Shown here piece after piece: positions 9,016 to 18,771 of a stretch of 64,000 nt of DNA. The notes under the pieces were generated by a model. That model did no database searches, was not told where the DNA came from, and was given only the letters and a program-made list of their open reading frames with translations. The stretch is from UBA7672 sp963784415 (GTDB lineage: Bacteria; Pseudomonadota; Alphaproteobacteria; Caulobacterales; Hyphomonadaceae). Numbering within the stretch: position 1 is the stretch's first letter; the number at the start of each line of letters is the position of its first letter. Where the stretch lies: positions 62,001 through 126,000 of the forward strand of contig CAWARK010000017.1 of assembly GCA_963784415.1 (NCBI GenBank), written 5' to 3'. The translations under genes and the position numbers were made by a program.

Positions 9016-9644
9016 TGGCTTGGGATCGTGATCAGATGGCGGCGCGGGCCGCGAAGGAATTGCAGGACGGCTTCTATGTGAACCTCGGCATCGGCATCCC
9101 GACGCTGGTGGCCAACCACATTCCGGCGGGCGTCGACGTCACGCTGCAGTCGGAGAACGGCATGCTGGGCATGGGGCCGTTCCCGTTTGAGGGCGAGGAA
9201 GATCCCGACCTCATCAACGCAGGCAAGCAGACGATCACCGTGCTGGATCGCTCGTCCTTCTTCGACAGCGCCACGAGCTTCGCGATGATCCGCGGCGGCC
9301 ACATCGACCTCGCCATTCTCGGCGCGATGGAAGTCTCGGAGACAGGCGATCTCGCGAACTGGATGATCCCCGGCAAGCTCGTGAAGGGCATGGGCGGCGC
9401 GATGGACCTGGTGGCCGGCGTGAAGCGCGTCGTGGTCATCATGGATCACGCCAACAAGGCGGGCGAAGGCAAGCTGTTGAAGGCGTGCACGCTGCCGCTG
9501 ACGGGCATCAAGGTCGTCAACCGCATCATCACCAATCTTGGCGTGTTCGATGTGGTCGAGGGCGGGCTGAAGGTGATCGAGATTGCGCCGGGTGTGACGC
9601 GCGAGGAGATCAACAAGCTGACCGAAGCGACGCTGGTGAACTGA
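9015..9644 (+). CDS. scoB: succinyl-CoA:3-ketoacid CoA-transferase subunit B
   Basis: Beta subunit of the acetoacetate CoA-transferase, 209 residues. The catalytic glutamate that forms the enzyme-CoA thioester is in LQSENGMLGMGP. Other family marks are NLGIGIPTLVANHIP, GGHIDLAILGAMEVS and NRIITNLGVFDVVEGG. The start shares a base with the scoA stop, which keeps the two subunits in step. It closes the tyrosine-to-acetoacetyl-CoA block; no thiolase gene follows here. Confidence 0.95.
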   Translation: MAWDRDQMAARAAKELQDGFYVNLGIGIPTLVANHIPAGVDVTLQSENGMLGMGPFPFEGEEDPDLINAGKQTITVLDRSSFFDSATSFAMIRGGHIDLAILGAMEVSETGDLANWMIPGKLVKGMGGAMDLVAGVKRVVVIMDHANKAGEGKLLKACTLPLTGIKVVNRIITNLGVFDVVEGGLKVIEIAPGVTREEINKLTEATLVN

Positions 9645-9717
9645 CCTTCGGGGCGGCGCTGGAACCTAACGGTCGCCCAGCACGTTTATCGCCTGGATTA
9701 GTTCAGGCGGACCCATC

Positions 9718-9882
9718 GTGCTTTCAACTTCATCACTTCTGATTCTCGTCGTGCTCGTGATCCTCATCATCGGCGTCGCGCCATCCTGGCCGCACAGCCG
9801 CAAGTGGGGCTATGCACCCACAGGGACGCTCGGGACGGTGCTGGTGATCATCCTGATCCTTGCGTTGCTGCGCTACATCTAG
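9718..9882 (+). CDS. DUF3309-like 54-residue membrane protein
   Basis: A very short gene with a GTG start and AGGCGGA nine bases upstream. The product is two hydrophobic stretches (residues 7-20 and 38-52) around a conserved polar turn, SWPHSRKWGYAPTG. This layout matches the DUF3309 family, whose members are about 50-residue inner-membrane proteins with the same WPHS..WGY..G turn and no known function. The gene ends with TAG four bases inside the 3' end of the convergent DUF1254 gene. Translation was read directly from the bases. Confidence 0.82.
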   Translation: MLSTSSLLILVVLVILIIGVAPSWPHSRKWGYAPTGTLGTVLVIILILALLRYI

Positions 9883-11213
9883 ACGCGGACCAGCGCGGGC
9901 ACTTTCCATTTGCGTTGACGTAGCTCCGCGCGCGGCAGGTACGCGCGCAAGGCGAGGCGTAGCGGACCGGATGGCGCCGGCAGCCAGTTGGCGGCTTTCT
10001 CGCCTGTCGGCTGGTCGTGCTGGATCAGGATATCGATTGATCCGTCTGCATTCTTCACGAGCCCTGCGGTACGGTCGCCGACCGAATAGCGATTGATCGG
10101 GTTCGGCGTGAAGAAAAAGCGGCCATCGTCTTCCGGCTGATACATCGTCAGCGACCAGAAGGCGTCGACCGGAATGCCACCCGGCGGCACGCGGAAGACG
10201 TATTTACGCTCCCCCGTCAGGCGGTCGCCGCCTGGTTCGAACAGTGCGTGGAAATACATCGCCTCGGCTTCCGGTAGGGCCGCAAGGCCGCCGAGCGCGA
10301 TGGCCGAGCGGGTGAGATCCGATGCGGTGCGCTCGCCGACACCCGCCGCCTGATAGCTCCAGCCATCGGAGATCAGCTGCTTGAACTGGAAGGCCTCGCG
10401 CAACTTGGCCATGCCCTTCGGCAGATAGGCGCGCCAGGCGGCGATCAGCTCGGGCGAAGGCTTGAAGTCCGGATCTCGGGTGATGCCGAGGTTCTGGTAG
10501 AGACCGACTTCCGACAGATGCCCTTCGGCGCCAGACGAGCGCGCGATCATCTCGTTGATGACGGCGAGGAAGTTTTCGGGATCTTCCGGGCTGGTGCATT
10601 TCACCTTGAACGGACGCGGCAGCGCATCGGCAGTCGGGCGCAGAGCGATCTGTGATTGCAGAGCCTTGGCGGCGGCGAGGTCATCCGGTCCATCGACCAC
10701 GATGCGACCGAGCATCCACACATCATTGGTGGAGGGACGCAGCACGGTCACGCCATCGGGAGTTGATCCGTTCCATTGCGGACCGGCGACCCAGAACTTG
10801 CCGCCCTGTCCTTTTGTCAGTCGCGTACCGATGCCGGCAAAGTTGTCGGTGAAGGCGTCCATGAAGGTGATGTTGAAATAGCGGTGCGTGTCGGTCGGCG
10901 CGATGACTTCGACAGGTCCGCTGGAGAGTTCGAGTTGGGCGGAGGTGTAGATCGTATCGTTGTTCGGGGCCGTGATCTGCCGCATCGAGGCATCAGTCAA
11001 CGTAGCGCGATTGCCGATCCTGTTCAGGCCCGGCGCCGCCGCGCGGTTCTGGCCGGTGCGTGAAATCTCGTAGAGCGGATAGGCGTAGAGAAACGCGCGC
11101 TCGATATTGGCTTCGCTCAACGGCAACGGCTCTGATGGCGATGTCGACAGGCAACCCGTTACGCCGAGTACGCCGAGCGCGGTCGCTCCGCGCAGCACAT
11201 CTCTACGAAGCAT
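9879..11213 (-). CDS. DUF1254/DUF1214 domain lipoprotein
   Basis: A 444-residue exported protein. The N-terminus MLRRDVLRGATALGVLGVTG combines a twin-arginine-like RRDVLRG motif with a lipobox ending at Cys, suggesting Tat export and lipid anchoring. The DUF1254 part carries AFLYAYPLYEISRTGQNRA, APNNDTIYTSAQLELS and NITFMDAFTDNFAGIG; the C-terminal DUF1214 part carries PPGGIPVDAFWSLTMYQP and NPINRYSVGDR. The family is widespread but biochemically undefined. Start ATG 11213 has GGAGAG upstream; a further in-frame ATG at 11270 would precede the signal. Its 3' end overlaps the tiny DUF3309 gene by four bases. Confidence 0.87.
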   Translation of the reverse strand: MLRRDVLRGATALGVLGVTGCLSTSPSEPLPLSEANIERAFLYAYPLYEISRTGQNRAAAPGLNRIGNRATLTDASMRQITAPNNDTIYTSAQLELSSGPVEVIAPTDTHRYFNITFMDAFTDNFAGIGTRLTKGQGGKFWVAGPQWNGSTPDGVTVLRPSTNDVWMLGRIVVDGPDDLAAAKALQSQIALRPTADALPRPFKVKCTSPEDPENFLAVINEMIARSSGAEGHLSEVGLYQNLGITRDPDFKPSPELIAAWRAYLPKGMAKLREAFQFKQLISDGWSYQAAGVGERTASDLTRSAIALGGLAALPEAEAMYFHALFEPGGDRLTGERKYVFRVPPGGIPVDAFWSLTMYQPEDDGRFFFTPNPINRYSVGDRTAGLVKNADGSIDILIQHDQPTGEKAANWLPAPSGPLRLALRAYLPRAELRQRKWKVPALVRV

Positions 11214-11285
11214 GATCTCTCCACGCGGTACTGATCGGTAACGATCAACATGCCGGGAGCGCGCTGGCAATACCTATGCGGCTGA

Positions 11286-11816
11286 TCAGGCGATCGCGGC
11301 TTCGGCGGCGAGCGTGCGGGCGACGCCGTTCACGACCGCGCCGATGCGGACGGAGCACTGGATTTGCTCGGTCGTGAAGCCGGCCTTGCGCAGTTCTTCC
11401 TCGTGCGCGTCCATGCACTTGCCGCAGCCGTTCACGGCGGAGACGGCCATGCAGAAGAGTTCGAAGTCTGCCTTGTCGATGCCCGGCGCGCCGATGACCT
11501 GCATGCGCAGCTTGGCGGGCGTGGTGAGGTAGACCTCGTTGTGAACGAGGTGGGTGAAGCGGTAGTACACGTTGTTCATCGACATGATCGCCGACGCGGC
11601 TTTCGCGGCCTTGATGGCTTCCGGCGTCAGCTTCACTTCGCATTCGCCGAGCATGGCGCGGATGGTGGTCGGCTCGCCGATGGCGAAGGCGCAGGCGAGG
11701 AATGTGCCCCACTTCTGCTGGTCGTTGAGCGATGTCTCGTTCGACAGGCTGCCGAGGTTGAGCTTCAGGTCTTTCGCGTAGTCAGGCAGCGCGGCCTTGA
11801 GCGTTTCGAAGTTCAT
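11286..11816 (-). CDS. ahpD: alkyl hydroperoxidase AhpD
   Basis: A 176-residue CMD/AhpD-fold peroxidase that reduces AhpC in systems without AhpF. The catalytic CxxC is visible as NGCGKCMDAHEEELRKAG, including the downstream His. MNFETLKAALPDYAKDLKLN at the N-terminus is typical AhpD. The frame extends upstream to 11945, but ATG 11816 is the family start. It lies 86 bases downstream of ahpC on the same strand, so the two are probably one transcript from the ahpC promoter. Confidence 0.94.
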   Translation of the reverse strand: MNFETLKAALPDYAKDLKLNLGSLSNETSLNDQQKWGTFLACAFAIGEPTTIRAMLGECEVKLTPEAIKAAKAASAIMSMNNVYYRFTHLVHNEVYLTTPAKLRMQVIGAPGIDKADFELFCMAVSAVNGCGKCMDAHEEELRKAGFTTEQIQCSVRIGAVVNGVARTLAAEAAIA

Positions 11817-11902
11817 CGGCGGTGTCTCGTATCGGGGAAAGAAAACCCTCCCGGCCCAGTTTGGGGGAGGACTGAATGCGGGCCGGGAGGTCGTAAGTAG
11901 GG

Positions 11903-12457
11903 TTAGGCAGCTTTCAGCGTTTCGCCGCCGACCGCGCGGTTGCACGGGCAGAGTTCGTCGGTCTGCAGGGCGTCGAGCACGCGAAGCGTGTCGGCGGGCG
12001 CGCGGCCAACGTTGAGGTTGGTGACGTAGACGTGCTGCACGACGTTGAACGGGTCGACGACGTAGGTGGCGCGCAGGGCGACGCCCGACGCATCACGCAC
12101 GCCGAGGCCGTCCGTCAGCGAGCCGTTGGTGTCGGCGAACTGCCAGATCGGCAGCTTGGCGAGATCCTTGTGGTCGCGGCGCCAGGCGAGTTTCACGAAC
12201 TCGTTGTCGGTCGAGCCGCCGAGGACGACTGCATCGCGGTCAGCGAACTCAGCCCCGAGGCGGGCGAATTCGGCGATCTCGGTCGGGCAGACGAAGGTGA
12301 AGTCCTTCGGGTAGAAGAAGATGACCTTCCATTTGCCTTCGAACGAGTCCTGGTTGAGCGCCTCGAAGGCCGACTGGCCGTTCTCTTCGTGGTTCATGAA
12401 ACCGGGCTTCACGCCGGTGATTTCAAAAGCGGGCAGTTTCTGGCCAACGCCGAGCAT
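11903..12457 (-). CDS. ahpC: alkyl hydroperoxide reductase subunit C (2-Cys peroxiredoxin)
   Basis: Peroxiredoxin of 184 residues reducing hydrogen peroxide and organic peroxides. The peroxidatic Cys is in FYPKDFTFVCPTEIAEF and the resolving Cys in TDELCPCNRAVGG, which has two cysteines separated by one residue, as in the AhpD-partnered Actinobacteria/alphaproteobacteria type. GGAG lies ten bases upstream of the ATG. A palindrome 100-114 bases upstream is shared with the katG control region, so peroxide or metal-dependent co-regulation with katG is likely. Confidence 0.95.
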   Translation of the reverse strand: MLGVGQKLPAFEITGVKPGFMNHEENGQSAFEALNQDSFEGKWKVIFFYPKDFTFVCPTEIAEFARLGAEFADRDAVVLGGSTDNEFVKLAWRRDHKDLAKLPIWQFADTNGSLTDGLGVRDASGVALRATYVVDPFNVVQHVYVTNLNVGRAPADTLRVLDALQTDELCPCNRAVGGETLKAA

Positions 12458-12520
12458 CTCGTATCTCCAATTTCTCGTTTTTGCCCGGCCGCCGCTGCGG
12501 AAATCCGTGCTGTTGCCGGG

Positions 12521-12549
12521 GAGATAGCGAGCCGATTTCGCAACTGCAA
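12521..12549 (-). promoter_or_regulatory. candidate ahpC promoter
   Basis: Read on the minus strand, TTGCAG and TATCTC are separated by exactly 17 bases, a fair match to a housekeeping -35/-10 pair, 64 bases before the ahpC ATG. The palindromic site at 12557-12571 lies 8 bases upstream of the -35. Pattern reading only. Confidence 0.4.
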
Positions 12550-12556
12550 CATCAAA

Positions 12557-12571
12557 TTAGAATGTTTCCAA
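12557..12571. promoter_or_regulatory. candidate operator of ahpC (TTAGAA-TGT-TTCCAA)
   Basis: A 6-3-6 near-palindrome, TTAGAATGTTTCCAA, in the ahpC upstream region. The same TTRGAA-N3-TTCCAA layout occurs twice upstream of katG. It resembles Fur-superfamily (Irr/PerR) boxes of alphaproteobacteria such as TTTAGAAnnnTTCTAAA; the binding protein is not identified here. The rest of the 12458-12750 gap holds the promoter and the katG terminator. Confidence 0.55.
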
Positions 12572-12623
12572 ATTTGTCGCAGGCGATTGAGGGCAATGCG
12601 GATTTCGCGGGCAGCGCTGCACG

Positions 12624-12655
12624 AAAAAAAGCCCCGGACCTTGTGGGTCCGGGGC
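12624..12655 (-). terminator. Rho-independent terminator of katG
   Basis: On the minus strand, GCCCCGGACC, a five-base loop and GGTCCGGGGC form a perfect 10-base-pair stem followed directly by seven T. It lies 96 bases after the katG stop codon and separates katG from ahpC. Confidence 0.9.
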
Positions 12656-12750
12656 AGTCCTCTTCCCTCCTCGGGAACAGGCGTGTCGGGAAATCATGCA
12701 CAGTCACTGAACGCACGAATTGCGTCAGGGATGCATTGATCTCCCTCAAA

Positions 12751-14922
12751 TCAGGCCAGGTCGAAACGATCGAGGTTCATGACCTTGGTCCACGCCGCCG
12801 CGAAGTCCTTCACGAACTTCTCCTTCGCGTCGCTCGCGCCATAGACCTCGGCGAGGGCGCGGAGCTGCGAGTGCGAGCCGAAGATGAGATCGGCGCGGGT
12901 GCCGGTCCATTTCACGGCACCGGACGTGCGGTCCTTGCCTTCGTACAGGTTGTCGTTGCCGCCGACGGCCGACCACTTCGTGCCCATGTCGAGCAGGTTG
13001 ACGAAGAAGTCGTTCGACAGCGTGCCGGGCTTCGTGGTGAGGACGCCGAGCTTCGCATCGCCGACCTGCAGGACGCGCAGGCCGCCGACGAGGGCGGTCA
13101 TTTCCGGCGCGCTGAGATTGAGCAGCTGGGCGCGGTCGATCAGGTGTTCCTCGATCGACATGATCGGCTGGCGCACATAGTTGCGGAAGCCGTCGGCTTT
13201 CGGTTCGAGGAAATCGAAGGAGTGCACTTCGGTTTCTTCCTGCGTGGCATCCGCGCGGCCGGGAGCAAAGGCGACTTTCACATCGACGCCGCCGGCTTTC
13301 GCGGCTTTCTCGATCGCAGCGTTGCCGCCGAGAACGATGAGATCCGCAAGCGAGACTTTCTTGGCGCCGGCGTTGAACTCCTTCTGGATCCCTTCCAACG
13401 TGGAGATCACCTTCGACAGCTCAGCCGGGTTGTTCACGGCCCAGTTCTTGATCGGGTTGAGGCGAATGCGCGCGCCATTGGCGCCGCCGCGCTTGTCCGA
13501 CGAGCGGAACGTGGAGGCGGAGGCCCATGCGGCTGACGCGAGTTGCGTCACCGAAAGACCGGTCGCGAGGATTTTCGCCTTCAGGGCTTCGGCGTCGGCA
13601 GCGTCGATAGTGCTGGGCGAGCCTGAGATCGGGTCCTGCCAGATCAGCGTTTCCTTCGGCACGAGCTTGCCGCGATAGAGCTTCTTCGGGCCCATGTCGC
13701 GGTGGGTCAGCTTGAACCAGGCGCGTGAGAAGGCGTCAGCAAACTCGGCCGGGTTTTCAAGGAACCGTTTCGAGATCTTGCCGTAGGCCGGGTCCATGCG
13801 CAGGGCCATGTCGGCCGTGGTCATCATCGGCGGGTGCTTCTTGGTCTTGTCGTGCGCGTCTTCGACAAGGTTGTCGCCGGTGTTGCCTTTCGGCTTCCAC
13901 TGGTGCGCGCCCGCCGGAGACTTCGTCAGCTCCCAATCGAACTTATAGAGCGTTTCGAGATAGCCATTGTCCCACGTGGTGGGCTTCGGCTTCCAGGCGC
14001 CTTCGATGCCGGAGGTGATGGTGTGACCGGCCATGCCGCTTTCGAACGAGGAGGTCCAGCCGAGGCCCTGCTCGGTGATATCAGCGCCCTCCGGTTCCTT
14101 GCCGACATGGCTGTCGGGGCCGGCGCCGTGGGCCTTGCCGAACGTGTGGCCGCCGGCGACCAGCGCCACGGTCTCTTCATCGTTCATCGCCATGCGGGAG
14201 AAGGTTTCGCGGATGTCGCGGCCCGAGGCGATCGGGTCGGGGTTCGCGTCAGGTCCCTGCGGGTTGACGTAGATGAGGCCCATCTGCACCGCGCCGAGGT
14301 TGCCGTGCAGCTCGCGATCACCGGAGTAGCGGCTGTTGGGACCTTTTGAATCCGCAAGCCAGGCTTCTTCTGCGCCCCAGTTGACCTGGTTCTCGGGCTC
14401 CCAGGTGTCGGCGCGGCCGCCGCCGAACCCGAAGATCGGGCCGCCCATGGATTCGATGGCGACGTTGCCGGTGAGGATGAGCAGGTCAGCCCACGACAGC
14501 TTGGCGCCGTATTTCTGCTTGATCGGCCAGAGCAGTCGGCGCGCCTTGTCGAGGTTGCCGTTGTCCGGCCAGGAGTTCAGCGGAGCGAAGCGTTGCTGGC
14601 CTCGGCCACCACCGCCACGACCATCACCGGTGCGGTAGGTGCCGGCGGCGTGCCACGTCATGCGGATGAAGAAGGGGCCGTAGTGACCGTAGTCGGCGGG
14701 CCACCATGGCTGGCTGTCGGTCATCAGCGCGCGGAGGTCTTTGACGACGGCGTCGAGGTCGAGGCTGTCGAACGCCTTCGCGTAGCTGAAGCTAGCGCCC
14801 ATCGGATCGGATTCAGCGGTGTTCTGGTGGAGGACGCTGACGTTGACCTGGTTGGGCCACCAGTCGCGGTTCTGACGGCCGCGCGAGTGGGGGACGGGGC
14901 ATTTACCAGTATCGTCGGCCAT
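12751..14922 (-). CDS. katG: catalase-peroxidase
   Basis: Bifunctional heme catalase-peroxidase, 723 residues. The three residues of the Met-Tyr-Trp crosslink appear in context: Trp with the distal His in RMTWHAAGTYRTGDGRGG, Tyr in MGLIYVNPQGPDANPDP and Met in FSRMAMNDEETVAL. The proximal His is in GGHTFGKAHGAG. The C-terminal, non-heme peroxidase-like half is complete, so the length is normal. ATG 14922 has AGGAGG nine bases upstream; an earlier in-frame ATG at 14976 is rejected. Two palindromes 58-105 bases upstream match the one at ahpC. Confidence 0.97.
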   Translation of the reverse strand: MADDTGKCPVPHSRGRQNRDWWPNQVNVSVLHQNTAESDPMGASFSYAKAFDSLDLDAVVKDLRALMTDSQPWWPADYGHYGPFFIRMTWHAAGTYRTGDGRGGGGRGQQRFAPLNSWPDNGNLDKARRLLWPIKQKYGAKLSWADLLILTGNVAIESMGGPIFGFGGGRADTWEPENQVNWGAEEAWLADSKGPNSRYSGDRELHGNLGAVQMGLIYVNPQGPDANPDPIASGRDIRETFSRMAMNDEETVALVAGGHTFGKAHGAGPDSHVGKEPEGADITEQGLGWTSSFESGMAGHTITSGIEGAWKPKPTTWDNGYLETLYKFDWELTKSPAGAHQWKPKGNTGDNLVEDAHDKTKKHPPMMTTADMALRMDPAYGKISKRFLENPAEFADAFSRAWFKLTHRDMGPKKLYRGKLVPKETLIWQDPISGSPSTIDAADAEALKAKILATGLSVTQLASAAWASASTFRSSDKRGGANGARIRLNPIKNWAVNNPAELSKVISTLEGIQKEFNAGAKKVSLADLIVLGGNAAIEKAAKAGGVDVKVAFAPGRADATQEETEVHSFDFLEPKADGFRNYVRQPIMSIEEHLIDRAQLLNLSAPEMTALVGGLRVLQVGDAKLGVLTTKPGTLSNDFFVNLLDMGTKWSAVGGNDNLYEGKDRTSGAVKWTGTRADLIFGSHSQLRALAEVYGASDAKEKFVKDFAAAWTKVMNLDRFDLA

Positions 14923-14979
14923 CGAATTCCTCCTGAGGGGTGTTTCTTTCCGGCGAGAGACGCCGCTGACCCCCAAAAG

Positions 14980-14994
14980 TTAGAACCGTTCCAA
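14980..14994. promoter_or_regulatory. candidate katG operator, proximal (TTAGAA-CCG-TTCCAA)
   Basis: A 6-3-6 near-palindrome 58 bases upstream of the katG ATG, same layout as the site before ahpC. On the minus strand a possible -10 (CTAACT) overlaps its left edge, so binding here could block RNA polymerase. Confidence 0.55.
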
Positions 14995-15012
14995 AGGGCG
15001 TACAAGGCCAAA

Positions 15013-15027
15013 TTGGAATAATTCCAA
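15013..15027. promoter_or_regulatory. candidate katG operator, distal (TTGGAA-TAA-TTCCAA)
   Basis: A palindrome perfect in both six-base arms, spaced 33 bases centre to centre from the proximal site, about three helical turns, so two dimers could sit on the same face of the DNA. Confidence 0.58.
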
Positions 15028-15084
15028 AAATGTGAGTACGCGCCTGTATTCCTAGGGAAAACAGGGTTCACGATGTGGAGCTGC

Positions 15085-16903
15085 TCAGAGCGCGCGCTTG
15101 GTCCGGATCGAGTCCAGCGTTTCGCGCACGTAGCTGCCGGGGGCGGGAGCGGCCTTCGCGACGGCGCGCGGCGGGGCGACCTGTTCGCCAGAGCGCGATT
15201 TGAGCCATTCGGCCCACATCGGCCACCACGAGCCGGCGTGCTCTTTTGCGTAGGACATCCAGCCATCGCTGGAGGGCGGCAGGATGTCGGAGACCCAGTA
15301 GCGGTACTTGTTGGCGGCGGGCGGGTTCACGACGCCAGCGATGTGGCCGGAGTCCGCGAGGACGAAAGTGACGTCGCCGGGGAACAGCTTCACGCCTTTG
15401 TAGACCGAGGCGAAGGGCGAGATGTGATCCTTGCGCGCGGCGTGAATGAAGGTGGGCGTCTGCACGCTCTGCAGGTTCACCTTCACGCCCTCGACTTCGA
15501 AAGCGCCGGTGGCGAGCGCGTTCTCGAGATAGAGGCGGCGCAGGCTCGACGTGTGGAGCGGACCGGGCAGGTTTGTCTGGTCGGAGTTCCAGTAGAGAAG
15601 GTCGAACGGCTTGGCTTCGTGGCCGAGCAGGTAGCGATCCTCGACATAGCGCCAGATCAGGTCTTCGGGGCGCAGCAGGTTGAACGCATCGCGCATCGCC
15701 TCGCCCGGCATGACGCCGCCTGCGTCGGTGATCATCTGTTCGATGCCGCCGATGGAATGGTCATCGATGAAAAGACCGAGATCGCCGGGTTCAGAGAAGT
15801 CGGTCTGCGCGGCCAGCAGGGTGAGCGATCCCATGCGTGCGTCGTTCTCGTCGGCGAGACGTGCAGCGAGGATGGAGGCCAGCGCGCCGCCAACACAGTA
15901 GCCAGCGACGTTGACCGGGCGCCTTGTGCTTGGCGTGGACCCAGTCGAGCGCGGCGCGGCCGCCGAGCTTCAGATAATCGTCCCAGCCGAAATCCTTGGT
16001 CGTGTCGTCCGCCGAGCGCCACGAGACCATGTAGACGGTAAAGCCCTGATCGCGCAGCCACGCCACCAGCGAGTTCGCGGGCGTGAGGTCGAGCACGTAG
16101 TACTTGTTGATCCATGGCGGGAAGATCAGCACCGGGCTCGCGTGCACCGTCTTGGTTGTCGGCGTGTAGCGCAGCAGTTCGATCAGATCGTTCTTCATCA
16201 CGACATGGCCCGGCGTGATGGCGAGGTTGCGGCCCGGCTCGAAAGCCGAGGCGTCGGACTGCGTCACTGACAGGCGGCCGCCACCGGCGTTGAAGTCGTC
16301 CTGCAGCTGGGCGAAGCCCTTCTGGATCGACTGGCCGTCGGACTCGAACAGCGCCTTCAGCGCTTTCGGATTGCCGAGCAGCATGTTGGACGGCGCCATC
16401 GCGGCGCTGGCCTGGCGGATGAAGAAGGCGGCGCGGCGGCGCTCGGTCTCGGACAATTCCGGCGCATTCCAGGCGAGGCTCTCGGCCCACTGGGACGAGG
16501 CGAGGAAAGTGCGGCGCATGAAATCGAAGAACGGGTTTTCACGCCAGGCTGGGTCGGCAAAACGAGGATCCGCGTCGGCCGTCATGGACGGCATGCCGGC
16601 GGACATTTCCTGGATGGTGGCAGTCTGGCGGCTGAACAGGTCGAGCTGGGCTTCGTTGAGCGATTCCGGCCGGGCGGCGTAGGCGTCGGTCAGCGATTTG
16701 AAGGCGGCCGAAGCGGCCTCGAGTTCCAGCTTCCGGGGGGCGGCTGTGCCGGCCACACGTGTTATTTCTGAAAGTTCACGACTGAGATCGGCGATACGGG
16801 CGCCGAGGCGCGCGAAGCTGACTTGCGAAAAATCCTCGCCGGGAGGCGGGGTTGCCGCCTCTTCCGGAGGTTTTTCAGGAGGTTTGCCCCCAGGTTCGCT
16901 CAT
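15085..16903 (-). CDS. phaC: class I poly(3-hydroxyalkanoate) synthase, interrupted by one frameshift
   Basis: Polymerises hydroxyacyl-CoA into storage polyester. The N-terminal part (ATG 16903, proline-rich first 25 residues) has the PhaC region NPFFDFMRRTFLASSQWA and INKYYVLDLTPANSLVAWL. Near 15916-15922 the frame changes by one base; on the other side it continues as VNVAGYCVGGAL, which is the lipase-like box with the catalytic Cys, then PEDLIWRYVEDRYLLGHEA and the GHIAGVVNPP region with the catalytic His. Read across the break the protein is about 605 residues, as expected for class I. One surplus base in the run around GCGCCCGG explains it. Divergent from the lipoprotein gene at 17032. 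Confidence 0.88.
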
Positions 16904-17031
16904 TCGGGCAACGATCCCGTTCCGGGCGGCTGGCTGAAAGAGCCGCTCGCCAAATCGACTGACTTTCCCTAGGTAGTAACTCTGACAAGCGCAATGACGG
17001 GTTCCACACGTCCGTCGACCGGATTTTTTTG

Positions 17032-17400
17032 ATGCCTCGGCCTTTTGCAATCCTGATCGGACTGGCCGGCCTGTCGATGACGGCGGGCTGCGCAGATATC
17101 ATGCAGCAGTCGGCCGTCTCGCAGATCGCCCCCGAATGGTTTGCGGAAAAGGCGATCGAGGTGAAGGGCGAAGGCTATCCGGAGCTGTCCGACGTTCCGC
17201 AGGTGCGACCGATCGATGGCACGCCCAAGGAATGGACGGCGCAGGCTGACAAGTTGAAGGCCGACGCCGACGTGCTGGAAGCCAGAAACGCCGGCGAGCA
17301 AGACACCCGTACGCCGGACGAGATCCGAGCTACCGCGGCGCAATGGCGCGCCCTCGCGGAGGGGACGGCGGCTCCCGCTGACCCGAAGCCTCCCGGCTGA
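17032..17400 (+). CDS. small lipoprotein of unknown function
   Basis: A 122-residue product with a signal peptide and lipobox MTAGC (Cys at residue 20), so probably lipid anchored. The rest is polar: QIAPEWFAEKAIEVKGEGYP, then a short helix-forming stretch rich in Ala, Asp and Lys, and a Pro-rich tail. I recognise no domain. It is divergent from phaC (128 bases between starts) and 127 bases before the aminotransferase gene. Confidence 0.7.
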   Translation: MPRPFAILIGLAGLSMTAGCADIMQQSAVSQIAPEWFAEKAIEVKGEGYPELSDVPQVRPIDGTPKEWTAQADKLKADADVLEARNAGEQDTRTPDEIRATAAQWRALAEGTAAPADPKPPG

Positions 17401-17527
17401 TCGCCGGTCGCAGCCCTCCTCCGGCCAAACTTGCCCGATAGCGGTCGTATCGATACGGCCTTACACAATGATTTGCCCCGCGCGTGCTGATTCACGCGGC
17501 CGAGGGCCCAAGACAGGTGAACCGACA

Positions 17528-18744
<1,217 letters not shown>

Positions 18745-18771
18745 AGTGACGCCGATCAAGAAGGTAGCGGG

